Below are positions 53,514-62,935 of a stretch of 64,000 bases of DNA, piece after piece. Where the stretch lies: the NCBI RefSeq assembly GCF_000687915.1, contig NZ_JHZY01000002.1:1550001-1614000 (forward strand). The letters are read 5' to 3'. The notes below the pieces were generated by a model. It did not search any database, was not told the origin of the DNA, and worked only from the letters and a program-made list of their open reading frames with translations. The position numbers were made by a program, and so were the translations under genes. Source of the stretch: Leeuwenhoekiella sp. MAR_2009_132. Lineage in GTDB: Bacteria; Bacteroidota; Bacteroidia; Flavobacteriales; Flavobacteriaceae. Each line of letters begins with the position of its first letter. The stretch's first letter is position 1.

Positions 53514-54107
53514 CTATGTATTTAAAGGGGTTGCCAAGAGTTGAAGGTGTATTTCTAAAACCTTTTTTTTACTAATCTCCAGATCTATGTTCTCAATAAC
53601 AAAATCTGCCAGTGGAATCTTTTTAAAATCATCCCACTGTTTATCTATTCTATTCTTAATTTCTTTTACACTGGTATGATCTCTATCAAGAACACGTTGA
53701 ATTCGTACATCTTCTGGAGCTGTAACTAAAATGACAAAATCACACGAAGTATGCGTTCCATTTTCAAAAAGAATAGCCGCTTCTTTAAGAACATAAGGTG
53801 CTTCTTGAACGACACTCCATTCTTCAAAATGCACTTTTACTGCAGGATGTACAATTTTATTAAGTTGCTCTAGTAATTTTGAATCTTTAAAAACTTTTGA
53901 CGCTACATATTTACGGTCGAGGATATTGTTTTCATATGCTTTATCACCTAGAAGATTGATGATCTGATTTCTTAATGCATCAGTTTGCATAAGTGCTTTA
54001 GCTTCAGTATCTGCATAATAAACCGGAATATCAAATCGTTCATTAAAATAACGAGCTATGGTGGTTTTGCCACTTCCTATACCTCCTGTAATTCCTACAA
54101 TTTTCAT
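53514..54107 (-). CDS. coaE: Dephospho-CoA kinase
   Basis: 197 residues. P-loop GITGGIGSGKTT (5-16), YYADTEAKALM, the conserved HPAVKVHFEEW and EAAILFENGTH; C-terminal NRIDKQWDDFKKIPLADFVIEN. Phosphorylates dephospho-CoA, the last step of CoA synthesis. It overlaps the upstream YbbR-like gene by 4 bp (ATGA), a gene order common in this group. Complete. Confidence 0.95.
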   Translation of the reverse strand: MKIVGITGGIGSGKTTIARYFNERFDIPVYYADTEAKALMQTDALRNQIINLLGDKAYENNILDRKYVASKVFKDSKLLEQLNKIVHPAVKVHFEEWSVVQEAPYVLKEAAILFENGTHTSCDFVILVTAPEDVRIQRVLDRDHTSVKEIKNRIDKQWDDFKKIPLADFVIENIDLEISKKKVLEIHLQLLATPLNT

Positions 54108-55048
54108 TTTACTAGAAGATATTGAACTGTACTTTCACTTATACGCACATCCCTTACAAATTCTGGTATTTCAACAACCTGCGGTGTCAGGGAGGTTGAA
54201 AGGCTATCTGCCTCATCAAAGTCTACAACTACTTTAAAATCTGAAGACTTTACCCGGTCATAATTGGTAACATTTACATTAAAAATTACATTTATACGCT
54301 TCGGAAAGACCTTTGCAGACACATGCGGCGGTACATTTATTAATTGAAGCGGAACAGACACAGAACCTTCAGTAAATTTATCTACATGTAAATTATAAGC
54401 GATTGTATTAGGCAGTAATTCTACGTTGGGTATTTTTTTAAACAAATGCAATGAAATATTACCTTCTTTAGATGCTCTAATATCCTCAAAAACTTCTGCA
54501 CTCGTATATACCTTGGTAATAGTATCTACCTCAGACTCGGGACCTCTTACTGTAATACTGTCTGGTTTGATTTCCATTCCCTGAAAACTTCCATAACCCG
54601 GAGCATAGCTTATTTCAAAATTAGAAATTACAGGAACGCGTTTATCATAATTTCTATCTAAAGTAAAATAAACAGTATCGGGTTCAAATTCTGTTATTTC
54701 ACTACCACTTAGACTTCCTTTTAACGCATCACTTTCCGCAGTAAAAACATAGTAAGATCTGCTACCGTTTTTAGGTAGATTTGATAGGTCTATAGGAAAT
54801 GCCTGAGAGAAAAATCTATATTTAAAATAATCATACCCACTTGCTTTACCCGTTACTTTAACAGAGGTTGTAGAGCTTTTCTTGAGTATGTAATCTTCAG
54901 ACAGATTCTGAAAAGTTAATGGTATTTTAACCGTAAAACTAAAATTACGATTCAACTTAATCATAATCGAAATAGCAGCAACCACTAAAAAAATGGTTAG
55001 AAAAACCCGAAGGTTTGAATTTTTGCTGCGCTTCTTTTTATCTGACAT
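54104..55048 (-). CDS. YbbR-like domain protein (CdaR-type)
   Basis: 314 residues from the ATG at 55048; a longer frame reaches into the neighbouring gene and is less likely. Short basic N-terminus (MSDKKKRSKNSN), one membrane segment (LRVFLTIFLVVAAISIMI, about 13-30), then repeated YbbR beta domains outside the membrane (FSFTVKIPLTFQNL; VPVISNFEISYAPGYGSFQGMEIKPDSITVRGPESEV; SVPLQLINVPPHVSAKVFPKRINVIFNV). In other bacteria YbbR/CdaR proteins regulate diadenylate cyclases; no cyclase gene is nearby here. Coexpressed with coaE. Confidence 0.85.
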   Translation of the reverse strand: MSDKKKRSKNSNLRVFLTIFLVVAAISIMIKLNRNFSFTVKIPLTFQNLSEDYILKKSSTTSVKVTGKASGYDYFKYRFFSQAFPIDLSNLPKNGSRSYYVFTAESDALKGSLSGSEITEFEPDTVYFTLDRNYDKRVPVISNFEISYAPGYGSFQGMEIKPDSITVRGPESEVDTITKVYTSAEVFEDIRASKEGNISLHLFKKIPNVELLPNTIAYNLHVDKFTEGSVSVPLQLINVPPHVSAKVFPKRINVIFNVNVTNYDRVKSSDFKVVVDFDEADSLSTSLTPQVVEIPEFVRDVRISESTVQYLLVK

Positions 55049-55070
55049 GAAAATGTTATTGATGCTAAAA

Positions 55071-56069
55071 TTACTCAAAAAATAAGTGAGGATACTTTTT
55101 GCGAGGATCCTTTTTGAGATATCGTATATAATAGGTAGACTCTGCAAATGCAAAACCATATCCCGTAAATTGTACAAGAACAGCCCAAACAGAAAGTAAA
55201 CCTACCGTTATATTTTTATTTTTAATTGTAGAATCTAAAACTATAAACACAAAATACAAAGCTACCAGACAAACTGGTATATAGAAACCTATTAGCGCTA
55301 AAATAAATGCCGTAATCAATCCTAAAGTAAAAAGACTGGGAAACCAAAACGTAAGTTTAGAACTTTGTGGATGCCAAGTCGTGAGGATGGGTCTAACTAA
55401 TCCAAATTTGCGTACCTGCTTGTAAAACTTAGCCCACGATATACGACGCTTGTGATATACAAAAGCTCCTGTAATTAATTGAGATTTAAAACCCAGATCC
55501 CATAACCTAATCGTTAAATCGGGATCTTCACCGGGATGTATTTTACCAAAACCCCCTGAAGCCTCAAAAGCTTTTTTAGAAATACCCATATTAAAACTAC
55601 GTGGTTCAAAACTGGAAGAAGCTTCTTTTCTACCCCGTATACCTCCTGTAGTCAATAAAGAGGTCATCACATAGTTAATGGCTTTTTGAAGAATCGTAAA
55701 ATTTTCTTCAGCTGCATCTGGACCTCCAAAAAAGTCTGAAAACTTTTTAGTCAGACTGTCATCTACGCGCTTCAGATAACTTTCTGGCAAGACGCAATCA
55801 CTATCTAAAATTAGAAAATAATTGCCTGTGGCACGCTGCATTCCATAATTGCGGGAATCACCGGGACCTGTATTCTCTTTTATAAAATAAGTGATGTTTA
55901 AATCTGAATATTCTTCAATAACATCCTCAGAAGTTTCTATAGAACCATCTTCAACAATTACAATTTCAAAAGGTTTTCTAAAAGTTTGTGCCCTTAAACT
56001 TTGCAACAACTCCCGTACTTCCTGAGGTCTGTTATATACCGGTATAATTATTGAAAAAACTAAGTTCAT
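55071..56069 (-). CDS. GT2 glycosyltransferase with membrane segments
   Basis: 332 residues from the ATG at 56069; a TTG one codon earlier is also possible. GT-A motifs: FSIIIPVYNRPQEVRELL, IVEDGS, DSDCVLP (metal-binding DxD-like) and FGKIHPGEDPDLTIRLW, with the catalytic-base-like Asp in GEDPD. Two or three membrane helices near the C-terminus (about 240-310). Likely adds sugars to a glycolipid or cell-wall polymer. It is 22 bp upstream of the YbbR-like gene. Substrate unknown. Confidence 0.87.
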   Translation of the reverse strand: MNLVFSIIIPVYNRPQEVRELLQSLRAQTFRKPFEIVIVEDGSIETSEDVIEEYSDLNITYFIKENTGPGDSRNYGMQRATGNYFLILDSDCVLPESYLKRVDDSLTKKFSDFFGGPDAAEENFTILQKAINYVMTSLLTTGGIRGRKEASSSFEPRSFNMGISKKAFEASGGFGKIHPGEDPDLTIRLWDLGFKSQLITGAFVYHKRRISWAKFYKQVRKFGLVRPILTTWHPQSSKLTFWFPSLFTLGLITAFILALIGFYIPVCLVALYFVFIVLDSTIKNKNITVGLLSVWAVLVQFTGYGFAFAESTYYIRYLKKDPRKKYPHLFFE

Positions 56070-56121
56070 CAATTTAAGTTTTTATAAAAAAAGATGCTAT
56101 TATCGAAAATAAACGATATAA

Positions 56122-56153
56122 AAAATGCCCGAAAGTGTTGCTTCGGGCATTTT
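56122..56153 (-). terminator. Terminator of fabI
   Basis: 12-bp stem (AAAATGCCCGAA and complement), 8-nt loop, T-run on the minus strand, 20 bp after the fabI stop. Confidence 0.85.
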
Positions 56154-56172
56154 CTATAAGGGTAATTAAAAT

Positions 56173-56994
56173 TTATTTTTGCTCGTTAACAAACGCTTCC
56201 ATTACTTCATTACTTACACCCATATTGCTAAATCCACCATCGTGGAATAAGTTTTGAAGTGTAACTTTTTTAGTAAGGTCAGAAAATAATGTAATCGTAT
56301 AATCTGCACACTCCTGAGCTGTAGCGTTACCTAACGGACTCATTTTTTCTGCATATGCAATAAAACCGTCAAAACCTTTTACGCCCTGGCCAGCTGTTGT
56401 AGGTGTAGGTGATTGTGAAATTGTGTTTACACGTACTTTTTTATCACGTCCAAAGAAATAACCGAAACTACGCGCAATACTTTCTAAATAGGCTTTGTTA
56501 TCTGCCATGTCATTATAATCTGGGAAAACACGTTGTGCAGCCATATAAGTTAGTGCAACAATACTCCCCCACTCATTCATAGCATCTTGCTTATATAGAA
56601 CCTGCATTGTTTTATGAAAAGACATTGCACTCACATCTGTACCTTTTTGAGTCCAGTCGTAATTCTGATCTGTATAATGACGCCCCTTACGTACATTTAT
56701 AGACATACCTATGCTGTGTAAAACGAAATCGAGTTTACCACCTAATTCTTCGACTGCTCCCGCTACAAGTTTCTCAAGATCTTCAACAGACGTAGCGTCT
56801 GCAGGTATGATTTTAGAACCTGTTTTTTCTGCTAACTTGTTAATGCTTCCCATACGCATTGCAATGGGTGCATTTGTTAAGACAAAAGTTCCACCTTCTT
56901 CGTGAACGCGCTCAGCTGTCTTCCATGCGATTGAATTTTCATCAAGCGCTCCAAAAATGATTCCTCGTTTTCCTTTTAATAAATTATAGGACAT
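56173..56994 (-). CDS. fabI: Enoyl-[acyl-carrier-protein] reductase (NADH), FabI
   Basis: 273 residues. Short-chain dehydrogenase fold: KRGIIFGALDENSIAWKTAERVHEEGGTFVLT (NAD-binding start typical of FabI), LDFVLHSIGMSI, and catalytic Tyr-x6-Lys in YNDMADNK with the earlier conserved Tyr (ALTYMAAQRVFPDY). Completes each round of fatty-acid elongation. Monocistronic with its own -7 box (57018-57025) and terminator. Confidence 0.94.
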   Translation of the reverse strand: MSYNLLKGKRGIIFGALDENSIAWKTAERVHEEGGTFVLTNAPIAMRMGSINKLAEKTGSKIIPADATSVEDLEKLVAGAVEELGGKLDFVLHSIGMSINVRKGRHYTDQNYDWTQKGTDVSAMSFHKTMQVLYKQDAMNEWGSIVALTYMAAQRVFPDYNDMADNKAYLESIARSFGYFFGRDKKVRVNTISQSPTPTTAGQGVKGFDGFIAYAEKMSPLGNATAQECADYTITLFSDLTKKVTLQNLFHDGGFSNMGVSNEVMEAFVNEQK

Positions 56995-57017
56995 AATCGT
57001 TGTTTAATTTAAGTGGT

Positions 57018-57025
57018 CAAATATA
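57018..57025 (-). promoter_or_regulatory. -7 element of fabI
   Basis: TATATTTG on the minus strand, 24 bp before the fabI ATG, in the 39-bp gap after recN. Confidence 0.5.
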
Positions 57026-57033
57026 CTATTTTA

Positions 57034-58686
57034 TTAATTGAGTAGTTGTCTTGCGTGGTCAAAAGCAGCATCAGAAGATGCTTTTCCACCCAGCATTTCA
57101 GCCAACTCTGCAATGCGTTGATCCCGGTCTAATACTTTGATCCCCGTTGTTGTTTTTTGTTGCTTATCTTCTTTATAAACTTTAAAGTGATGTGCTCCCT
57201 GCCCGGCTATCTGCGGTAAATGGGTAATACTTATGAGCTGCATGCGATTGCCCATCGCCTTCATGATATAGCCCATTTTTAAAGCGACTTCTCCACTTAC
57301 CCCGGTATCAATCTCATCAAAAATTAGTGTAGGTAAATGTGCATAATCACTAAGAACAGATTTTATAGCGAGCATAATACGTGATAATTCTCCTCCAGAA
57401 GCTGCTTTTTTAAGTTCCTGAGCGCGCATTCCCTTATTTGCTGTAAAAAGAAAATGAAGTAGATCTTTACCATTATCTAAAAATGACGGACTATCTGTTA
57501 GACTTACCTCAAAACGTGCATTAGGCATCCCCAGGTTAGCAAGTATACTCTGAAGCTTTTCAGTTAATGGTTTTATAGTTTTTGTACGCTTACTTGTAAG
57601 TTGTACCGCAAGTTTTTCTAACTCAATTTTAGCCTGAGCAATCTCCCGCTCTAATTTTGTGATATTTTGATCTAAATTATTAAGCGACTGTACTTCTTCG
57701 TCAAGCGCATCTCGTATCTCAATAAGACCTTCAACACTATCCACCTGATGCTTTTTCTGAAGATCAAAAAACAACTTCAATCTGCTTTCTAGTCGGGCTA
57801 ATTCTGTAGGATCACCCTCTGTGTCTGCAGCAAGATCATTTATACTTTCTGAAACATCATCAAGCTCTATGGTTACAGCCTCAAGTCGCTCCCATAATTC
57901 TTTAAGTTTAGGGCTAAACCCAGACAATTTAGACAATCGTACTTTAGCAGAAAGCAACATTTCATTAACGCCTACTTCTTCCCTGCTCAAAATCTGATAA
58001 GCTTCTGCCAGACCTTCCGTAATTTGTTCTACATTATTTAGCGTATCGTGTGCTGTTTCAATGATTTCCTGCTCACCTGCTTTTAAATTTGCAGCAAGTA
58101 ATTCTTCCAGCAAAAATGATTTATACTCTTCTTCTTTTTGAACTTCCTCTTTTTGCTTTACTAGTTTCTTCAACTGGTTTTCTTTTTTCCTGAAAGCAGC
58201 ATAAAGCTCTGAGTATGTAGTTAAGTTTTTTCCATTTTCAGCAAATGCATCTAAAACTTGAAACTGAAAATCAACATCTGTCACTTCCATTGTTTGATGT
58301 TGACTGTGAATATCTACAAGACGTAATCCTAAAGCTGACAACTGGTTTAGAGTTACAGGCGTGTCATTTATAAAGGCCCTGCTTTTGCCACTAGCCAGAA
58401 TCTCTCTACGTATAATAGTCTGTGGCTCAAAATCGAGGTTTTCTGTAGCAAAAAGAGCTTCTAAATTATAGGTAGTAATATCAAAATGTGCTTCAATTAC
58501 ACATTTCTCGTCAGGGTTACCTATACTACCTATATCTGCCCGTTTCCCCAAAATAAGACCTAAAGCCCCCAAAAGTATAGATTTACCGGCTCCCGTCTCA
58601 CCAGTAATTACCGTAAACCCATCATTAAAATTGAGATTTACCTCTTCAATTAATGCGTAGTTTTTTATGTGTATTGAATTGAGCAA
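57034..58686 (-). CDS. recN: DNA repair protein RecN
   Basis: 550 residues, SMC-like ATPase of double-strand-break repair. Walker A in VITGETGAGKSILLGALGLILGKRAD (about 28-53), a central coiled coil (about 150-380), the signature region LKKAASGGELSRIMLAIKSVL and Walker B PTLIFDEIDTGVSGEVALKMG; the D-loop/H-loop segment SITHLPQIAGQGAHHFKV follows. First in a conserved Bacteroidota gene neighbourhood with porD, coaBC, rpoZ and bamD. Confidence 0.95.
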   Translation of the reverse strand: MLNSIHIKNYALIEEVNLNFNDGFTVITGETGAGKSILLGALGLILGKRADIGSIGNPDEKCVIEAHFDITTYNLEALFATENLDFEPQTIIRREILASGKSRAFINDTPVTLNQLSALGLRLVDIHSQHQTMEVTDVDFQFQVLDAFAENGKNLTTYSELYAAFRKKENQLKKLVKQKEEVQKEEEYKSFLLEELLAANLKAGEQEIIETAHDTLNNVEQITEGLAEAYQILSREEVGVNEMLLSAKVRLSKLSGFSPKLKELWERLEAVTIELDDVSESINDLAADTEGDPTELARLESRLKLFFDLQKKHQVDSVEGLIEIRDALDEEVQSLNNLDQNITKLEREIAQAKIELEKLAVQLTSKRTKTIKPLTEKLQSILANLGMPNARFEVSLTDSPSFLDNGKDLLHFLFTANKGMRAQELKKAASGGELSRIMLAIKSVLSDYAHLPTLIFDEIDTGVSGEVALKMGYIMKAMGNRMQLISITHLPQIAGQGAHHFKVYKEDKQQKTTTGIKVLDRDQRIAELAEMLGGKASSDAAFDHARQLLN

Positions 58687-58773
58687 TTAAAGTTTTATTT
58701 AATTTTTAAACTGAAAATTTATAGGTAAATATAGGAGAGAAAATCACCACAATCAAAGAATTTAAGATGTCTC

Positions 58774-59658
58774 TTATAATTTGATTTGTTGCCAGTATGA
58801 CGATTTCGTTGGAGCTACTTTATTTAAAATGGTTACAAGATTACTCACATTAACTTGCGGCCCGCCAGAAAACATACTAGCAATCTCTTCTGCCTTAGTA
58901 TCAAAAAAAACACGAGACAAAAAATTATTAGGTCTGTTTGCATACAGTTGATTAAAGAGTTGCAAGGTAACTGCTATAGATTGCTTTGCTTCTTTAGTAT
59001 TATCTGCCATATAATCTAGACCGTTTTTATGATAAGCATATAGCGCATCTGAAAACTCTCTAAAATTAGGAGATAATAAATCTTGATTTAGTCTGTATCT
59101 TGATTGCGTGCCACTTTGAGCAGACCAGCCATCACTAACCTGTTGTTGTGCGGTATTTACAATACGCTTTGCCTCTTCAAAATAAGGCTCCCCACCACCT
59201 AACTCGTAAGTACTCGCGTCAAGACCTATAATAGTGTAGGCATAAAAAGAAAGCACTGAAATAAGGTTTGAATCAAAATTGTTAGGATTGTAGTTTAAAG
59301 GCTGAAACTCTGTATATCTAAAATTAAACTGCTTGTCATTAAAATTAAAAACCGGCGTATTATATGTTGAATTATAAACCGGTCTTGAGGATTGTATTTG
59401 AACCGAAGCTGTGAATGAGTCTGAATTTATATTAGAAACGATTATTACAAGACTACAATCTATACGCTCCTGTTGCTTTACATTAAGATCTGTCCACGTG
59501 GTGTTATTCATAAACTCGGTAAGCTCACTTTTTAAAGTTCTAAAAACCTGAAGATTGCTTTGCCCCGTTTGTTCTGCATTAATTGTAACCGAACAATTAA
59601 GCTCCTGTGCATGTAAACCAATGCCGCAAAAGAGAAAAATAACAATCAGTTTATACAT
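58774..59658 (-). CDS. porD: Type IX secretion system protein PorD (DUF4835)
   Basis: 294 residues with a Sec signal (MYKLIVIFLFCGIGLHAQ). The segment LNCSVTINAEQTGQSNLQVFRTLKSELTEFMNNTTWTD is diagnostic of DUF4835, the PorD family required in Bacteroidota type IX secretion and gliding; FYAYTIIGLDASTYELGGGEPYFEEAKRIVNTAQ is also conserved. It overlaps coaBC by 8 bp. In this phylum the porD-coaBC-rpoZ-bamD order is widespread, which supports the call. Mature protein is periplasmic. Confidence 0.9.
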   Translation of the reverse strand: MYKLIVIFLFCGIGLHAQELNCSVTINAEQTGQSNLQVFRTLKSELTEFMNNTTWTDLNVKQQERIDCSLVIIVSNINSDSFTASVQIQSSRPVYNSTYNTPVFNFNDKQFNFRYTEFQPLNYNPNNFDSNLISVLSFYAYTIIGLDASTYELGGGEPYFEEAKRIVNTAQQQVSDGWSAQSGTQSRYRLNQDLLSPNFREFSDALYAYHKNGLDYMADNTKEAKQSIAVTLQLFNQLYANRPNNFLSRVFFDTKAEEIASMFSGGPQVNVSNLVTILNKVAPTKSSYWQQIKL

Positions 59659-60862
59659 GAATTTCTTTTAGAATTAAATTAAGTAAGTCTTCTGCCACCT
59701 CGGTTTTTGTTTTTAAATTCTGAGGCAAAGAAGTACCATCCTGTTTTATGAAAGTTACTTTATTTGTTTCGGTTTTAAACCCTGCTCCGGTATCATTTAA
59801 CGAATTCAAAACAATTAAGTTTAAATTTTTTCTTTGCAGTTTCCCTTTAGCATTATCAACTTCATTTTCGGTCTCTAATGCAAACCCAACCAGAAATTGA
59901 TTTTTTTTAACCGAACCCATATATGCTAAAATATCTTGAGTAGGTTCCAGATTAATTACCAGCGCACTTTCTTTTTTCTTAATTTTTTGATCTGCCACAC
60001 TTGAAGGTCTGTAATCTGCCACTGCAGCTGCCGCGATAGCAATATCAACCTGATCAAATTTATTAGCCACAGCATCAAACATTTCACCTGCTGAAGTAAC
60101 CCGAATAGTAGTAATCAACTTGCTTTTTGTTTGCAGGTGTGTGGGTCCGGTAATCAAAAAAACTTCTGCACCTTGTCGTGCTGAAGCTTCTGCTATCTCA
60201 AAGCCCATTTTACCACTACTATGATTTCCAATAAATCGAACAGGATCTATAGCTTCATAAGTAGGACCGGCAGTAATAAGCAGTTTTTTTCCTTTTAAAG
60301 GTAATTTACTTAAGATATCATCTTCAATAAATCGCACGATATCTTCAGGCTCAGCCATTCTACCCTGTCCCTCCAATCCACTGGCAAGTTCACCACTTGT
60401 CGCAGGAATCATAATATTTCCGTAGCTTGTTAAGGCTTCAAAAGAGTGATGCGTACTGGGATGTTTGTACATGTCAAGATCCATTGCCGGGGCGAAATAT
60501 ACAGGACACTTAGCAGATAAATACGTAGCAAGTAAAAGATTGTCACTTGCTCCTGAAGTCATTTTAGAAAGGGTATTTGCTGTGGCCGGGGCTATAACAA
60601 AGAAATCGGCCCAAAGGCCGAGTTCTACGTGATTATTCCATACCGCATTCTCGTTGTCATCGCTGACAAACGTTGAATACACCTCATTTTTTGATAGCGT
60701 AGAAAGCGTTAAGGGTGTTACAAAATCTTTAGCCTCAGGAGTCATAATGACCCGTACCTCTGCCCCAGCTTTGATAAAACCTCTAACCAAAATAGCTGCT
60801 TTATAGGCAGCTATTCCGGCGGTTACACCAAGTAAAACCTTTTTTCCGCTTAATACAGACAT
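59651..60862 (-). CDS. coaBC: Phosphopantothenoylcysteine synthetase/decarboxylase, bifunctional
   Basis: 403 residues. CoaC flavoprotein half: KVLLGVTAGIAAYKAAILVRGF, catalytic His78 (WNNHVELGLWAD), ATANTLSKMTSGASDNLLLATYL and PAMDLDMYKHP. CoaB half from about 183: GKKLLITAGPTYEAIDPVRFIGNHSSGKMGFEIAEAS, with AAAVADYRPSSVADQKIKKKE and VGFALETENEVDNAKGKLQRKN. Makes phosphopantetheine precursor from phosphopantothenate and cysteine. Its partner coaE is elsewhere in the window. Confidence 0.95.
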   Translation of the reverse strand: MSVLSGKKVLLGVTAGIAAYKAAILVRGFIKAGAEVRVIMTPEAKDFVTPLTLSTLSKNEVYSTFVSDDNENAVWNNHVELGLWADFFVIAPATANTLSKMTSGASDNLLLATYLSAKCPVYFAPAMDLDMYKHPSTHHSFEALTSYGNIMIPATSGELASGLEGQGRMAEPEDIVRFIEDDILSKLPLKGKKLLITAGPTYEAIDPVRFIGNHSSGKMGFEIAEASARQGAEVFLITGPTHLQTKSKLITTIRVTSAGEMFDAVANKFDQVDIAIAAAAVADYRPSSVADQKIKKKESALVINLEPTQDILAYMGSVKKNQFLVGFALETENEVDNAKGKLQRKNLNLIVLNSLNDTGAGFKTETNKVTFIKQDGTSLPQNLKTKTEVAEDLLNLILKEIHV

Positions 60863-60864
60863 GA

Positions 60865-61191
60865 CTACTCTGTTGGTGCAGTCGTATCGCGGAAGTATAT
60901 CTTATCATCTAACCATTCTTGAACTGCCATCGCATGAGCTTTAGGCAAACGCTCGTAGAATTTAGATACTTCTATTTGTTCTTTATTTTCAAAAATCTCT
61001 TCTAAGCTATCGCTATAGGTAGCAAACTCATCAAGCTTTTCTAATAATTCTTTTTTAATCTCCGTGTTGATTTGAGTAGCACGTTTTGCTATAATCGAGA
61101 TTGCTTCGTAAATATTTCCTGTAGGAGCGTCAATTTCACTTCTATTTAGAGTTATTGTATTTACTGGTGCTTCCATATTTTTAACGTCCAT
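60865..61191 (-). CDS. rpoZ: DNA-directed RNA polymerase omega subunit
   Basis: 108 residues. Bacteroidota-type omega: APTGNIYEAISIIAKRATQINTEIKKELLEKLDEFA is the core helix pair, followed by a Bacteroidota-specific C-terminal tail (FYERLPKAHAMAVQEWLDDKIYFRD). An internal ATG five codons in is an alternative start. Lies 2 bp upstream of coaBC and 18 bp after bamD. Confidence 0.88.
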   Translation of the reverse strand: MDVKNMEAPVNTITLNRSEIDAPTGNIYEAISIIAKRATQINTEIKKELLEKLDEFATYSDSLEEIFENKEQIEVSKFYERLPKAHAMAVQEWLDDKIYFRDTTAPTE

Positions 61192-61209
61192 AATAATTTA
61201 TTAATTTAA

Positions 61210-62016
61210 TTAGGAATAATTTTCTAATATTTTATCAATATCCATTTTGATCTCATCTGCCTGAGCTCTGTATTCTCCTTCCGGAAAATAACGTATTAAT
61301 GTCTCATACATTGCAATCGCTTCTTCTAAACGCGGTTTTACAAGAACATTTATACTATTTGAGCCATACTGGTATTGAGAATCTAACTTATAAAAGAATG
61401 CTGCTTCACGAAATGGTGAACCTGGATAATCTGAAATAAAATCATCTAAAGATGAAATAGCGGTAGGATAGTCCATAATTTTATGCCAACCTTTTGCAAT
61501 TTCGTAAGCCTTTTTCTGCATCTTAACACTTAAGTCTTTAATACGCTCACCAGCCTCTTCAGCATATTCAGATTCTGGATAGTTTGCAATAAATTGCTGC
61601 AACTGGTCAAGACCTTTTTGAGTCTCAGATTGATCTAATTGATAGTTAGGTGATAATTCAGCGTAACTTAAAGCTGCTTTGTATTGTGCCTCTTCTGCTT
61701 TTTCTGAATCTGGGTAAGCAGAAACAAAACGATCAAATTGATAACCTGCGAGATAGTAATCTGCTACCTGATAATGCGCATCTGCATACAAATACATAAT
61801 ACGCTCTGCCTGTGGCTTACCTCTGTAGCTCGGAACTATTTGCTCCCAAAGTTTTAAAGATTTGCGATATTTACCAGAGTCATACAATGAGTCTGCCATG
61901 GCATATTTCTTACCCATATCTTCAGACTTCAATACCTGTTGATATTCACTACAAGAAGCCAGACTTACTGCTGCAACTGCTACTATAATTATTTTCTTAC
62001 TTATACTTGAAAACAT
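61210..62016 (-). CDS. bamD: Outer-membrane assembly lipoprotein BamD
   Basis: 268 residues. Lipoprotein signal (IIIVAVAAVSLASCSEYQQVLKS, Cys22) and five TPR-like repeats (KYRKSLKLWEQIVPSYRG; QVADYYLAGYQFDRFVSAYPDSEKAEEAQYKAA; DQLQQFIANYPESEYAEEA), the pattern of BamD. Part of the BAM complex that inserts outer-membrane barrels, essential in Gram-negatives. A -7 box at 62021-62028 lies 5 bp before the ATG, suggesting a very short leader. Confidence 0.93.
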   Translation of the reverse strand: MFSSISKKIIIVAVAAVSLASCSEYQQVLKSEDMGKKYAMADSLYDSGKYRKSLKLWEQIVPSYRGKPQAERIMYLYADAHYQVADYYLAGYQFDRFVSAYPDSEKAEEAQYKAALSYAELSPNYQLDQSETQKGLDQLQQFIANYPESEYAEEAGERIKDLSVKMQKKAYEIAKGWHKIMDYPTAISSLDDFISDYPGSPFREAAFFYKLDSQYQYGSNSINVLVKPRLEEAIAMYETLIRYFPEGEYRAQADEIKMDIDKILENYS

Positions 62017-62020
62017 CGTG

Positions 62021-62028
62021 CAAAAATA
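62021..62028 (-). promoter_or_regulatory. -7 element very close to the bamD start
   Basis: TATTTTTG on the minus strand (TAnnTTTG), ending 5 bp before the bamD ATG. If used, the transcript is nearly leaderless, like the rprX case. Confidence 0.4.
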
Positions 62029-62052
62029 GGTTTTTTCTATAGATTAAAAAAC

Positions 62053-62934
62053 TTAAAGACCTGAGTCATTTAAGTATGTTGCAATATTGTTTTTCAAAGT
62101 ATCGCTAGCAGCTACTAATGGTAGGCGCACCGTATCTAAACACAGGCTTTTGTGAGCCAATAATGCTTTAATTCCTGCAGGATTTCCTTCAGCAAAAATT
62201 AAATCTGTAGCTAGCATAAGGTCATAATGCGTTGCGTACGCCTCCTTAAACTCTCCTGCCAGACCTTGATTTATCATTATTGAAAAGGGTTTGGGAAGAC
62301 CCTGACCTAATACAGAAATAACGCCGTCACCTCCCGCACTAATTGTAGGAAGCGCAAGCATATCATCTCCAGAAATGACTAAAAAGTTTTCTGGACGATC
62401 TTTTATGATTCGCATCATTTGTGTTATATCTCCTGCTGCTTCTTTAACGCCAATAATGTTAGAAAAATCGTTAGCAAGTTTTATAATGGTTTCCGGAAGA
62501 ACATTACTGCCTGTACGTCCCGGTACATTATAAAGAATAATAGGAAGTTTTGTAGCTTCCGCAATTGCTTTATAATGTGCATAAATACCTGTCTGACTGG
62601 GTCTGTTATAATAAGGAGATACAGATAAGATTGCGGTAAACGCACTTAAATCTTTGGTTTGAAGCTCTTCAACAATTTGAGCTGTATTATTACCTCCTAC
62701 ACCTAAAACAAGTGGTAATCTACCTGCATTCACTGCTATTGACTTAGCTATAACTTCTTTCTTTTCAGCCTCTGTTAGCGTAGCATTTTCTGCGGTAGTA
62801 CCCATAATTACGAGGTAATCTACCCCGCCAGAAATACAATGCTCAATTACACGACTTAGACCATCAAAGTCTACACTAAAATCTTTATTAAAAGGAGTAA
62901 CCAGCGCTACTCCTGTTCCTTTTAATTCTTGCAT
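62053..62934 (-). CDS. dapA: 4-hydroxy-tetrahydrodipicolinate synthase
   Basis: 293 residues, aldolase-class-I barrel. [11 protein letters not shown] (pyruvate-binding GTT), catalytic Tyr135 ([12 protein letters not shown]) and Schiff-base Lys164 ([10 protein letters not shown]) are in place. Condenses pyruvate and aspartate semialdehyde in lysine/diaminopimelate synthesis. It is preceded by 1 bp by a hypothetical gene and followed, 36 bp later, by bamD. Confidence 0.95.
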   Translation of the reverse strand: MQELKGTGVALVTPFNKDFSVDFDGLSRVIEHCISGGVDYLVIMGTTAENATLTEAEKKEVIAKSIAVNAGRLPLVLGVGGNNTAQIVEELQTKDLSAFTAILSVSPYYNRPSQTGIYAHYKAIAEATKLPIILYNVPGRTGSNVLPETIIKLANDFSNIIGVKEAAGDITQMMRIIKDRPENFLVISGDDMLALPTISAGGDGVISVLGQGLPKPFSIMINQGLAGEFKEAYATHYDLMLATDLIFAEGNPAGIKALLAHKSLCLDTVRLPLVAASDTLKNNIATYLNDSGL

Positions 62935-62935
62935 G

